From assembly GCA_050246735.1 (NCBI GenBank), contig JBFWVM010000025.1:1-64000 (forward strand): a DNA stretch of 64,000 bases. The letters are read 5' to 3'. The notes beneath the pieces were generated by a model. The model did not search any database. It was not told where the DNA came from and saw only the letters and a program-made list of their open reading frames with translations. The DNA is from Taklimakanibacter sp050246735 (GTDB lineage: Bacteria; Pseudomonadota; Alphaproteobacteria; Rhizobiales; Aestuariivirgaceae). Of the stretch, positions 41,251 to 48,024 are shown piece by piece. Each line of letters starts with the position of its first letter. Position 1 is the first letter of the stretch. A program made the translations under genes and the position numbers.

Positions 41251-41325
41251 TGGTGGGCGGTACATGGATCGAACATGTGACCCCCACGATGTCAACGTGG
41301 TGCTCTACCGCTGAGCTAACCGCCC
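41251..41325 (-). tRNA. tRNA-Val (GAC)
   Basis: 75 nt on the minus strand, 5' end at 41325. Acceptor stem GGGCGGT/ACCGCCC, D-arm with TAGCTCAGCGGTAGAGC, anticodon stem-loop CCACG-TTGACAT-CGTGG giving anticodon GAC, T-arm GTTCGATCC and encoded CCA. All stems pair. The 3' half is duplicated at 40356-40406. Confidence 0.97.
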
Positions 41326-41396
41326 ATACCATATGTCCGAGTGGGCCTCGCTATATCGGGAAGCGGGGCCGAGCGCAAGCCTCGAGAACGGGCCGC

Positions 41397-41756
41397 TCAG
41401 GCGGCCATCATGCGGTCGACCTCGGCCACGAGCTCGCGCAGGTGGAAAGGCTTGGAGAGCACCTTGGCCTCCTTGGGGGCGCGCGAGTCGGGATGCAGCG
41501 CCACGGCGGCGAAGCCGGTGATGAACATGATCTTGAGAGAAGGGTCGAGCTCGGCCGCCCGCCGCGCCAGCTCGATGCCGTCCATCTCGGGCATGACGAT
41601 ATCGGTGAGGAGCAGGTCGAAGGTGGTCTGCTTGATCTCCTCGAAAGCGCTCGCCCCCTCGCCGAAGGACACGACGGCATGGCCGGCGCGCTCCAGTGCC
41701 CGCACCAGGAAGCGGCGCATATCCTCGTCGTCCTCAGCCAAAATGATCCTGGCCAT
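41397..41756 (-). CDS. cpdR: CpdR-type single-domain response regulator
   Basis: 119 residues: MARIILAEDDEDMRRFLVRAL, phospho-acceptor Asp in LLLTDIVMPEMDG, Thr in FITGFAAV, Lys in LSKPFHL. No output domain. In Caulobacter and rhizobia CpdR, controlled by the CckA-ChpT phosphorelay, primes ClpXP for cell-cycle proteolysis. ATG 41756 gives the conserved N-terminus. The location near an N-formylglutamate amidohydrolase gene is common in Rhizobiales. Confidence 0.92.
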   Translation of the reverse strand: MARIILAEDDEDMRRFLVRALERAGHAVVSFGEGASAFEEIKQTTFDLLLTDIVMPEMDGIELARRAAELDPSLKIMFITGFAAVALHPDSRAPKEAKVLSKPFHLRELVAEVDRMMAA

Positions 41757-41834
41757 GCTCCCCGGGCCTGCGGCTCTTTCACCAGTCTTTCGTCTCGAGC
41801 CTGCCAGCCTAGGCCGGACAGGTAAATGTCCTAT

Positions 41835-41867
41835 AAAGCGCGTCTTGCTTGTGGACAACGGCGCTTT
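41835..41867. promoter_or_regulatory. inverted repeat in the cpdR upstream region
   Basis: AAAGCGC (41835-41841) and GCGCTTT (41861-41867) are 19 bp apart in the divergent promoter between cpdR and the hydrolase gene. A regulatory role is only suggested by position. Confidence 0.3.
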
Positions 41868-41912
41868 TGACCGTAATACTGACGGCCATGACGCCAGAAG
41901 GAGCCATGCGAA

Positions 41913-42803
41913 TTGGGCAAATCCGCTGAGATGGAGCCGTTCGCCATCCTTGCCCCGCGCCAATGGACAAGGCCGGCGATCTTCAACTCACCTCACAGCG
42001 GACGCCTCTATCCGGAAGATTTCCTCGCCGCCTCGCGCCTCAACCCGCATGCTCTGCGAAAATCGGAAGACTGCTATATCGACGAGCTCTTCGCCTTCGT
42101 CGCCGAGCTCGGCTCGCCCTTGCTCCATGCCCATTTCCCGCGCGCCTATCTCGATGTGAACCGCGAACCCTACGAGCTCGATCCGCGCATGTTCCGCGAG
42201 GAGCTGCCGGGCTTCGCCAATGTCTCGTCCATGCGGGTGGCGGGCGGGCTCGGCACCATTCCCCGCATCGTCAGCGAGGGCGACGAAATCTACCGGGGCC
42301 CGCTGCGGCTCGGCGAGGCCATCGCGCGCATCGAGACGATCTACAGGCCCTATCATCGCACCCTCGCCGACCTCATCGGCCGGGCACGCGACGCCTTCGG
42401 CTATGCGCTGCTCGTCGACTGCCATTCCATGCCGTCCACCGCCTGCTCGCATGTGACGCCCGCGCAGATGGGGCGTGTGGACATCGTGATCGGCGACCGC
42501 CATGGCGTGGCCTGCGCCGACGAGATCGTCGCCACGCTCGAAGAGCTGATGCGCAGCCAGGGCCTGAGGACCTTGCGCAACAAGCCCTATTCCGGCGGCT
42601 TCATCACGCAGAATTACGGCTCGCCGGCGCATCAGAGGCACGCGCTGCAGATCGAGATCAATCGGGCATTGTATCTCGACGAGCGCACACTCGAGCGCGG
42701 CCGCGGCTTCGCCGCCGTCAAGCTCACCTTGCGCCGGGTCTTCGCCGGGCTGCTCGCGGCCTTGCCCGACATCATGCAGCCGCGCCGCCAGGCGGCCGAA
42801 TAG
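41913..42803 (+). CDS. N-formylglutamate amidohydrolase family protein
   Basis: 296 residues from a TTG at 41913 supported by AAGGAG 9 bp upstream; ATG 41931 (290 aa) is the alternative. NSPHSGRLYPEDFL, DVNREPYELDPRMF, LLVDCHSMPS and FITQNYGSP...HALQIEINRALYLDE are the family motifs with metal His and Glu residues. It hydrolyses N-formylglutamate or a related N-acyl amino acid. No hut genes are adjacent. A second member of the family is at 50711. Confidence 0.88.
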   Translation: MGKSAEMEPFAILAPRQWTRPAIFNSPHSGRLYPEDFLAASRLNPHALRKSEDCYIDELFAFVAELGSPLLHAHFPRAYLDVNREPYELDPRMFREELPGFANVSSMRVAGGLGTIPRIVSEGDEIYRGPLRLGEAIARIETIYRPYHRTLADLIGRARDAFGYALLVDCHSMPSTACSHVTPAQMGRVDIVIGDRHGVACADEIVATLEELMRSQGLRTLRNKPYSGGFITQNYGSPAHQRHALQIEINRALYLDERTLERGRGFAAVKLTLRRVFAGLLAALPDIMQPRRQAAE

Positions 42804-42831
42804 GAGCAGAGAGGACCCGGTGAAGGCCTGA

Positions 42832-42922
42832 GAAGAAAAAAGGCCGGTGTCACTTTCGTGAACCGGCCCAAGTCTAGGGAGGAAACGCCCAGGAAGGGCA
42901 TGCGAGACGTCTCCGTCTCACG
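42832..42922 (-). ncRNA. candidate trans-acting sRNA with anti-Shine-Dalgarno CCUCCC and intrinsic terminator
   Basis: Read leftwards: stem-loop 1 GAGACG-GAGA-CGTCTC; stem-loop 2 GCCC-TTCCT-GGGC (42899-42887); a single-stranded stretch with TTTCCTCCC (CCTCCC = 42882-42877), complementary to ribosome-binding sites; then a terminator hairpin GGCCGGT/ACCGGCC (42868-42842) with extra CAC/GTG pairing and a GAAA loop, followed by TTTTTTCTTC. A promoter with 17-bp spacing lies immediately upstream. The layout matches the Hfq-independent or Hfq-dependent CCUCC-motif sRNAs of alphaproteobacteria. No reading frame of note crosses it. Exact ends are estimates. Confidence 0.75.
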
Positions 42923-42927
42923 CAGCC

Positions 42928-42956
42928 TATTTGGCAGTGCAGCAGCGAAATTTCAA
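42928..42956 (-). promoter_or_regulatory. sigma-70-type promoter of the sRNA
   Basis: Read leftwards: TTGAAA (42956-42951), 17-bp spacer, CAAATA (42933-42928). Transcription would start near 42921, just before stem-loop 1. Confidence 0.6.
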
Positions 42957-43240
42957 GGGAAAGAGTCAATCGAAGTGAATAATCGTGGACAACTTTATAA
43001 AACGCAGGTCACCCAATCATGAGTTATCTCCTTGTTCTCAAAAGTAGATTTCTGGATGTCCAGGATTGATCCATACATCTTTCGATAAAAGATATGCCAT
43101 TGGCGCATGGCTCGGAGAGGAGAGGTTTGTGTTGCGGCGCAACAAAGCAGTGCCGAAGAGCAGCGCCCGTCCCACGGCGCCTCGCGCGACGGCCTCTCGA
43201 CTTTCGCCGGTAGAAACTCCATAAAACCGGTCGAATTCAT
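42957..43240. other. AT-richer intergenic region upstream of hisN
   Basis: About 280 bp, noticeably less GC-rich than the surroundings. Apart from the sRNA promoter at its left side I see no gene, strong hairpin or repeat. It must contain the hisN promoter. Confidence 0.5.
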
Positions 43241-43258
43241 ATGTTTACACGAGACACC

Positions 43259-44050
43259 ATGACCCGGCAGAGCTGGACCGATCTCATGCAATTCGCCTTG
43301 CAGCTGGCCCAGGCGTCGGCCGAGGTGATTCTCCCTTTCTTCCGCAGGAACATCCAGGTCGACGTCAAATCGGGCGCGGTATGGGATCCGGTCACCGAAG
43401 GGGACCGGGCGGGCGAGCGAATCATGCGCGCGATGATCGAGAAGCGCTATCCCGATCACGGCATCAACGGCGAGGAATATGGCATCAAGCCCTCGCGCTC
43501 CGGCTTCACCTGGGTGCTCGATCCGGTCGACGGCACCAGGGCCTTCATCACCGGCATGCCGACCTGGGCCACGCTGATCGGCCTCAATTTCGAGGACCGG
43601 CCCATGGTCGGGGTGATGAACCAGCCCTTCGTCGGCGAGACCTTCTATGGCAGCCCGGACGGCGCCTGGTCGCTGTATCGCGGAGCCTCGGTCAGGCTCA
43701 GGACCCGCGCGGCGCGGCCGCTCGCCCAGGCGGCGCTCACCACCACCGCGCCCGAGCTCTATCGCAGCGCCGCCGAGAAGGCCGTGCTCCGGCGCCTGAC
43801 CGGAGCGACGCAGCTCACGCGCTATGGCGGCGACGCCTATTTCTTCTGCGTGCTCGCCGCCGGCCAGACCGATCTCGCCATGGACGCGCATATGCAGCCT
43901 TACGACATCGCTCCCCTGATTCCGATCATCGAAGGGGCCGGCGGCGTCGTGACGACATGGGAACGCAAGCCCGCAGCAGCCGGCGGCCATGTGATCGCCG
44001 CGAGCTCGCCGGAGCTCCATGAAGAGGCGCTCGCCGTCATCCGGAAGTGA
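43259..44050 (+). CDS. hisN: histidinol-phosphatase, inositol-monophosphatase family (HisN type)
   Basis: 263 residues. Metal and catalytic motifs: INGEEYG (Glu, ~73), WVLDPVDGTRAFITGMPTWATLIG (Asp-Pro-x-Asp-Gly-Thr), and MQPYDIAPLIPIIEGAGG near the C-terminus. The TRAFITG and MQPYD variants are typical of the histidinol-phosphate branch. Start ATG 43259 keeps the conserved SWTDLMQFA N-terminus; ATG six codons upstream lacks a ribosome-binding site. Tail-to-tail overlap of 14 bp with the hydrolase gene. Confidence 0.87.
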   Translation: MTRQSWTDLMQFALQLAQASAEVILPFFRRNIQVDVKSGAVWDPVTEGDRAGERIMRAMIEKRYPDHGINGEEYGIKPSRSGFTWVLDPVDGTRAFITGMPTWATLIGLNFEDRPMVGVMNQPFVGETFYGSPDGAWSLYRGASVRLRTRAARPLAQAALTTTAPELYRSAAEKAVLRRLTGATQLTRYGGDAYFFCVLAAGQTDLAMDAHMQPYDIAPLIPIIEGAGGVVTTWERKPAAAGGHVIAASSPELHEEALAVIRK

Positions 44051-45014
44051 AGGCTTCGAAGGCGGCGAAGAACTGCTCGCGCACGCTGTCGCGCTCGAAC
44101 AGCATCTCATGGCGCGCTTCGGGAATGAAGGCGAGCGACACGCCCGTCGCCGTCGCGCAGAACCGTCTTATCGCCTCGTTGTCGACGATGCGGTCGCGCC
44201 CGGCCGCGACCACGAGAATGGGGGCGCGGAACGTCGCCCTGGCGCTCTCGGCCTCGATCCGGTCCATCGATTTGAGAGCGGCGTTGAGCCAGGAGAAAGT
44301 GGGACCGCCGACGCCGAGATCGGGCTGCTCGGCGAGCGTCCTCGTCGCTTGGTTGAACCGGCGCTGGTCGCTGGTCAGATTGTTGCCCGGGAAGCTCTGG
44401 GGCGCCAGCGGGCGCTTGCCCTGACCCGGAAGGAAGAGGCGGCCGAGACCGAGCTTGGGGAAGAGCCAGCACAGGCTCCTGACCAGCGGCATCGGCCAGA
44501 CGCCGATCTCGACGCCGAGCAGCGGCGCCGAGAGCACCGCCCGCTCGAACCAGGTGCGCCGGCTCAGCGCCCGCAGCAGGACCAGGCCGCCGGTGGAGTG
44601 GCCGACGGCGAAGAAGGGCGGCGGGCAGTCCGGCAGGACGATCTGGGTCATGAAGGCGGCAAAGTCGTCGTCATATTCGGAGAAGCTCCTGAGGCCGTCG
44701 CGATAGCGGTCGCCGCGGATCCGCTCCGAACCGCCCTGGCCGCGAAAATCGAAGGTGGCGACGGCAAAGCCGCGGCGGATGAAATCGCCGATCGTCTCGA
44801 ACCAGCGCTCGATGAAATCGCCCCGCCCGCTGAGCAGCACCACAGTGCCTTTGGGCGAGGCGGGCACGGCATAGGCCGCCCTCAGCTTGCGGCCGTCCCT
44901 CGCCGTCACGACGGCACTAACGAGGCCCTCCGGCAGGCCGTTGCCGGGCAGCGGGGTCAGGGGAATCAGAGGGGGCTGCAGAAGCTGATCCAAGCGCCTG
45001 TCGTTCCGGCTCAC
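44037..45014 (-). CDS. alpha/beta hydrolase (lysophospholipase-like, PldB family)
   Basis: 325 residues. The oxyanion segment VVLLSGRGDFIERW, nucleophile elbow VGHSTGG (Ser ~146), AGRDRIVDN (Asp) and ARHEMLFE (His) complete the triad. This pattern corresponds to serine-aminopeptidase_S33/monoglyceride-lysophospholipase proteins. No signal peptide, so cytoplasmic. Not in an evident operon. Confidence 0.87.
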   Translation of the reverse strand: MSRNDRRLDQLLQPPLIPLTPLPGNGLPEGLVSAVVTARDGRKLRAAYAVPASPKGTVVLLSGRGDFIERWFETIGDFIRRGFAVATFDFRGQGGSERIRGDRYRDGLRSFSEYDDDFAAFMTQIVLPDCPPPFFAVGHSTGGLVLLRALSRRTWFERAVLSAPLLGVEIGVWPMPLVRSLCWLFPKLGLGRLFLPGQGKRPLAPQSFPGNNLTSDQRRFNQATRTLAEQPDLGVGGPTFSWLNAALKSMDRIEAESARATFRAPILVVAAGRDRIVDNEAIRRFCATATGVSLAFIPEARHEMLFERDSVREQFFAAFEAFTSG

Positions 45015-45096
45015 CTGTTGGCGTTCACCAGCGAATACATGATGCCGGGCGCCGCAGCAAGGAACAGGGCGCCGCCGGACTATGCGGCCGCGCCGT

Positions 45097-45633
45097 CTAT
45101 TTGCGCTTCTTGACCTCGGTCAGCTCGCCCGAGGCGGCGCTGAGCTTGACGGAGAAAGGCTTGCCGTCACGGGTCGCGTTGAAGGCATAGACCTTGCCCT
45201 TGCAGCTCACCTCCTCGACGCTCTTGAAGCCATAGCCCGAGATGATCTCGCCGGCCTTGGCACAAGTGATCGAGGCGGGCTTCTTCTTCGCGGCGGCCTG
45301 GGTCTTCGGCTTCTGCGGCTTCTGCTCGGTCCGGGGCTTGGCGGCGGATTTGCGCTTCTTGCGCGGCGGTATGTATTCCGGCTCGTAATAGTCCGGATCA
45401 TAGGCATAGTCGCCGTCGTCATAGTCGTCGTCATAGAGATCGTCGTAGCGGTGGCGCTTCAGGTAGCGGTAGTAGCGCGGCTGCGGCACATATTCCGGAC
45501 CGTAGTAGAAGTCATAGTCCGGATCATAGGCGTAATATCTGAACTTCCAGCGCGAGCCGGCATCAGCCTCGCCCGCGATGGCAAATGTCACGGATACCAG
45601 AGCCGCTGCGATGAGTCCGAGCCTGAACAGCAT
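45097..45633 (-). CDS. secreted Tyr/Asp-rich protein with C-terminal PepSY-like module (paralogue A)
   Basis: 178 residues. Signal peptide 1-25 (ends EADAG). A middle region very rich in Tyr, Asp, Pro and Arg (YYAYDPDYDFYYGPEYVPQP...), then a Lys/Pro linker, then a globular end ITCAKAGEIISGYGFKSVEEVSCKGKVYAFNATRDGKPFSVKLSAASGELTEV. That last module, with two Cys and a G-F-x-x-V...C-x-G-K-x-Y pattern, recurs in the next two genes. Probably periplasmic or surface-associated. Function unknown. Confidence 0.75.
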   Translation of the reverse strand: MLFRLGLIAAALVSVTFAIAGEADAGSRWKFRYYAYDPDYDFYYGPEYVPQPRYYRYLKRHRYDDLYDDDYDDGDYAYDPDYYEPEYIPPRKKRKSAAKPRTEQKPQKPKTQAAAKKKPASITCAKAGEIISGYGFKSVEEVSCKGKVYAFNATRDGKPFSVKLSAASGELTEVKKRK

Positions 45634-45809
45634 GAAATTCTTCCCTCGAAACAGAGCGGAGAGCCGTCGCTTCCGCGCACCATCCTCAATAGCCGTCATA
45701 TGACGTATGACCGTCGTGGAATCCGGCGCAGGTTGCGTGACGATCGTGAAGAAAATGCGGCAGCCGGCAACAACCTGAAAGCGAGCCGGCAGGGCCAGGC
45801 GGACGCCGG

Positions 45810-46175
45810 CTAAAGCTGCCGGCGCTTGACGATCGTGCCGGTGCGCGGGTCGATCTCGACGACGAAACGGCCCTCCACCCGGCTGACCTCGAAGCGGTAC
45901 AGCTTGCCGGAGCAGTCGAGCTCGGAAATGTCGCGATAGCCGCGCATCTTGAGGACCCCCTCGGCCTCCTTGCAGGTGAGGGTCAGGCTCACGCCCTTGT
46001 AGCCGGGCTTGGCATAGACGGGGCCGCCGTCCTTCGTGCCGTAGGGCACGAAGAAGTCGTAATGCGACGGCCAGCTGTAGCCGTCCTTGCGGGAATCGGC
46101 ATGGGCGGGGCCGCAGAGCGCCACCGGCAGGAAGACACCGGCGATGAGGAGAAGGCAATGCAATCGGCTGGTCAT
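45810..46175 (-). CDS. secreted protein with PepSY-like module (paralogue B)
   Basis: 121 residues. Signal peptide to about AHADS (residue 28). Mature part ends in LTLTCKEAEGVLKMRGYRDISELDCSGKLYRFEVSRVEGRFVVEIDPRTGTIVKRR, clearly the same two-Cys module as genes A and C, with the PepSY-like end G-x-I-V. ATG 46175 is preceded by GGAG. Separated from A by 176 bp. Confidence 0.78.
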   Translation of the reverse strand: MTSRLHCLLLIAGVFLPVALCGPAHADSRKDGYSWPSHYDFFVPYGTKDGGPVYAKPGYKGVSLTLTCKEAEGVLKMRGYRDISELDCSGKLYRFEVSRVEGRFVVEIDPRTGTIVKRRQL

Positions 46176-46285
46176 GAAGGCTCCAAAAAAACTCACGTCC
46201 GGCACAACATGTCAGACCGCAGCTGAACCTCGCCGGACGATGCTCTTCATCCGGCATTCATCCTTCATGTAGTCCGCGCCGCCCG

Positions 46286-46316
46286 AATAAAAAGGGCGCC
46301 CCCTCGAGGGGCGCCC
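46286..46316 (-). terminator. intrinsic terminator of paralogue C
   Basis: Read leftwards: GGGCGCCCC, loop TCGA, GGGGCGCCC (46316-46294) and TTTTTATT. Lies 8 bp beyond the stop codon at 46325. Confidence 0.85.
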
Positions 46317-46324
46317 CTGCGCCG

Positions 46325-46654
46325 TCAGATCTCGTCGACGTCGACGATGCTGCCCCAGCGATTGATCTTGATGCGGTACCAGTCGCCGGACTTCTTGCCC
46401 TTGAAGCCCATGATCTTGCCGCCGCAATCGGTGGCATAGACCTTGTGGAAGCCGTGGTTCTGCACGATCTTCTTGGCTTTCCAGCAGCTGATGCCGTCAT
46501 AGACGGGGTAGTAGTCCGGCTCGTAGCCGCCATAGTAGCCGCCGCCCAGGCCGAGGCCGATGCCAATGCCGATATTGGTCTTGGCCTCTGCCGGCGCCGT
46601 GGTGACGGCAGCGGCGGTGAGCGCAGCAGCAGCGACGAGAACCTTGGTGAACAT
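46325..46654 (-). CDS. secreted Gly/Tyr-rich protein with PepSY-like module (paralogue C)
   Basis: 109 residues. Signal peptide ends at PAEAK (~25). A Gly/Tyr-rich stretch (GIGLGLGGGYYGGYEPDYYPVYDG) precedes the module ISCWKAKKIVQNHGFHKVYATDCGGKIMGFKGKKSGDWYRIKINRWGSIVDVDEI. Cys spacing and G-F-x-x-V match paralogues A and B. Own terminator and probably own promoter. Confidence 0.78.
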   Translation of the reverse strand: MFTKVLVAAAALTAAAVTTAPAEAKTNIGIGIGLGLGGGYYGGYEPDYYPVYDGISCWKAKKIVQNHGFHKVYATDCGGKIMGFKGKKSGDWYRIKINRWGSIVDVDEI

Positions 46655-46834
46655 CGATGTCTCCTTGACCTTGTTCATTCCGAAGTGATGGCCATCGCCA
46701 TCGATGGACGCGACATTACGATTTTGTAACTGAACGGGGCGCGAAGGCGCCGTTCACCCCGCATTCATTCGCACGTCGCCGGCTTTCCCGCCAAATACCT
46801 GTTTCTCCTCATGAAAACTGTTCGGCAGAGGGGT

Positions 46835-46863
46835 CTTGAAAAACGCCCGGAGAAAATTATCTG
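46835..46863 (+). promoter_or_regulatory. candidate promoter of the small heat-shock gene
   Basis: CTTGAA (46835-46840), 17-bp spacer, TATCTG (46858-46863). The CTTGAA-type -35 element is compatible with RpoH or sigma-70 control. Confidence 0.45.
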
Positions 46864-46869
46864 AAGGAT

Positions 46870-46961
46870 GCGGACGCCGCCCCGGCGGGTCCGCGACGTG
46901 AACGGTCCGGTCATCGTGGCGGACCCACTCAACTGCACCTTGCTCAAGGAGGATGTGCACC
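46870..46961 (+). promoter_or_regulatory. ROSE-type RNA thermometer in the hsp20 leader
   Basis: Three successive hairpins: GCGGAC/GTCCGC (46870-46894), GGTCCG/CGGACC (46904-46925), and a 3' hairpin closing TGCAC (46934-46938) with GTGCA (46955-46959). Inside the last, CCTTGCTC pairs with the ribosome-binding site AAGGAGG (46946-46952), the UUGCU/AGGAG pairing typical of ROSE elements before alphaproteobacterial small heat-shock genes. Heating would open it and free translation. Confidence 0.75.
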
Positions 46962-47417
46962 ATGTTCGATCTTTCCCCCCTTTATCGTTCGACTGTCGGT
47001 TTCGACCGTCTGGCGCAGCTTCTCGACAATGTCGGGAACTTCGAGGTCCCGGCCTATCCGCCCTACAATATCGAGCGCGTCGGCGAGGACGAATATCGCG
47101 TGACCATGGCGGTCGCCGGTTTCGGCCAGGACGACATCACCGTCGAGGTGAAGCAGAACACGCTCACCGTCAGCGGGAAGAAGGCCGAGAAGGCCGACGG
47201 CAAGGCCGAGTACCTGCATCAGGGCATCGCCCAGCGGGCCTTCGAGCGCCGCTTCCAGCTGGCCGACTATGTCCAGGTGGTCGGCGCTGAGCTCGACAAC
47301 GGCCTGCTCCACATCGCGCTGAAGCGCGAGATCCCCGAGGCGATGAAGCCGCGCACGATCGCCGTCAAGAACGGCAAGAGCGAGCCCAAGGTCATCGAGA
47401 GCAAGAAGGCGGCCTGA
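46962..47417 (+). CDS. small heat-shock protein, Hsp20/IbpA family
   Basis: 151 residues. Alpha-crystallin domain from YPPYNIERVGEDEYRVTMAVAGFGQDDITVEVKQNTLTVSGKK to ERRFQLADYVQVVGAELDNGLLHIALKREIPEAMKPRTIAV; N-terminus MFDLSPLYRSTVGFDRL as in rhizobial IbpA types. ATG 46962 lies 9 bp after AAGGAGG; the ATG at 46953 abuts that site and is rejected. Holds unfolding proteins for refolding. Controlled by the leader thermometer. Confidence 0.92.
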   Translation: MFDLSPLYRSTVGFDRLAQLLDNVGNFEVPAYPPYNIERVGEDEYRVTMAVAGFGQDDITVEVKQNTLTVSGKKAEKADGKAEYLHQGIAQRAFERRFQLADYVQVVGAELDNGLLHIALKREIPEAMKPRTIAVKNGKSEPKVIESKKAA

Positions 47418-47481
47418 ACACCGTCCGATTGCGGCATCGTAAAGGGGCGTCCGTGCATCCGCACGGGCGCCTTCTCCGTTT

Positions 47482-47697
47482 TCAATGGAAGCGCCCGGTG
47501 TGAAGCCCGGCCAGGTTGGCCAGGTGGACCAGGGCCAGGATGGCGACGAAGCCGCCAACGAGCATGATCAGCGTCGTCGGGACGAGACGCGGGCTGAGAT
47601 CGCGGCGCGGGCGCCTCTCCAGCATGATCATGCCGAAAACCACCATGAGGGCGATCACCAGCACGAGAAGGGTCACGAGGAACTGAGCTTCGAGCAT
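47482..47697 (-). CDS. small membrane protein, 71 aa
   Basis: MLEAQFLVTLLVLVIALMVVFGMIML is one membrane helix, then a basic loop ERRPRRDLSPRL and a second helix VPTTLIMLVGGFVAILALVHLANLAG. Positive-inside rule puts the loop in the cytoplasm. No family recognised. Positioned between hsp20 and rpmJ, on the opposite strand. Confidence 0.65.
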   Translation of the reverse strand: MLEAQFLVTLLVLVIALMVVFGMIMLERRPRRDLSPRLVPTTLIMLVGGFVAILALVHLANLAGLHTGRFH

Positions 47698-47715
47698 CGA
47701 TCGGGGCGGCCGGAA

Positions 47716-47744
47716 TTGACAGAGAAGGCCCATATCACTATGGT
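47716..47744 (+). promoter_or_regulatory. sigma-70 promoter of rpmJ
   Basis: TTGACA (47716-47721), exact 17-bp spacer, TATGGT (47739-47744). Transcription start expected near 47751, 55 nt before the rpmJ ATG. Confidence 0.7.
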
Positions 47745-47760
47745 CCCGCCTCCGAAAGAG

Positions 47761-47786
47761 GCACCCGTTCGGCAAGAAACGGGTGC
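47761..47786 (+). promoter_or_regulatory. hairpin in the rpmJ leader
   Basis: GCACCCGTT (47761-47769) pairs perfectly with AACGGGTGC (47778-47786), followed by GATTTGTTTGG. It lies just inside the predicted transcript and could be an attenuator or a protein-binding leader. Confidence 0.5.
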
Positions 47787-47805
47787 GATTTGTTTGGTGA
47801 TTGCC

Positions 47806-47931
47806 ATGAAGATTCGTAACTCTCTGAAATCGCTTCTGAAACGCCACCGCGACAACCGTCTGGTGCGGCGCAAGGGACGTATTTACATCATCAACAAGAC
47901 CAATCCGCGCTTCAAGGCCCGCCAGGGCTGA
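47806..47931 (+). CDS. rpmJ: ribosomal protein L36 (bL36, zinc-free type)
   Basis: 41 residues: MKIRNSLKSLLKRHRDNRLV... ending INKTNPRFKARQG. This is the alphaproteobacterial L36 lacking the four zinc-binding Cys/His residues of the other paralogue. Stand-alone gene with its own promoter, leader hairpin and terminator. Confidence 0.96.
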   Translation: MKIRNSLKSLLKRHRDNRLVRRKGRIYIINKTNPRFKARQG

Positions 47932-47953
47932 GCCTGTCCCCGCAACCGTTTTG

Positions 47954-47992
47954 TGATCGCCGTCGGCAGGCTTGCGCGGCGGTGATCATTTT
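47954..47992 (+). terminator. terminator of rpmJ
   Basis: TGATCGCCG (47954-47962) pairs with CGGTGATCA (47980-47988) with one wobble, followed by TTTTG. Confidence 0.65.
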
Positions 47993-48018
47993 GTTGCCGC
48001 ACTGGCGCATTGTATAAT
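47991..48018 (+). promoter_or_regulatory. promoter of the TPR gene, predicting a leaderless mRNA
   Basis: TATAAT (48013-48018), a consensus -10 element, with TTGTTG (47991-47996) 16 bp upstream. The ATG at 48025 lies exactly where transcription should begin, and no ribosome-binding site precedes it. Confidence 0.55.
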
Positions 48019-48024
48019 GGGGCC

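Noticed and set aside
46953..46955. ATG at 46953 as hsp20 start
   Set aside because: It directly abuts AAGGAGG, leaving no spacing; ATG 46962 has normal spacing and the family N-terminus.
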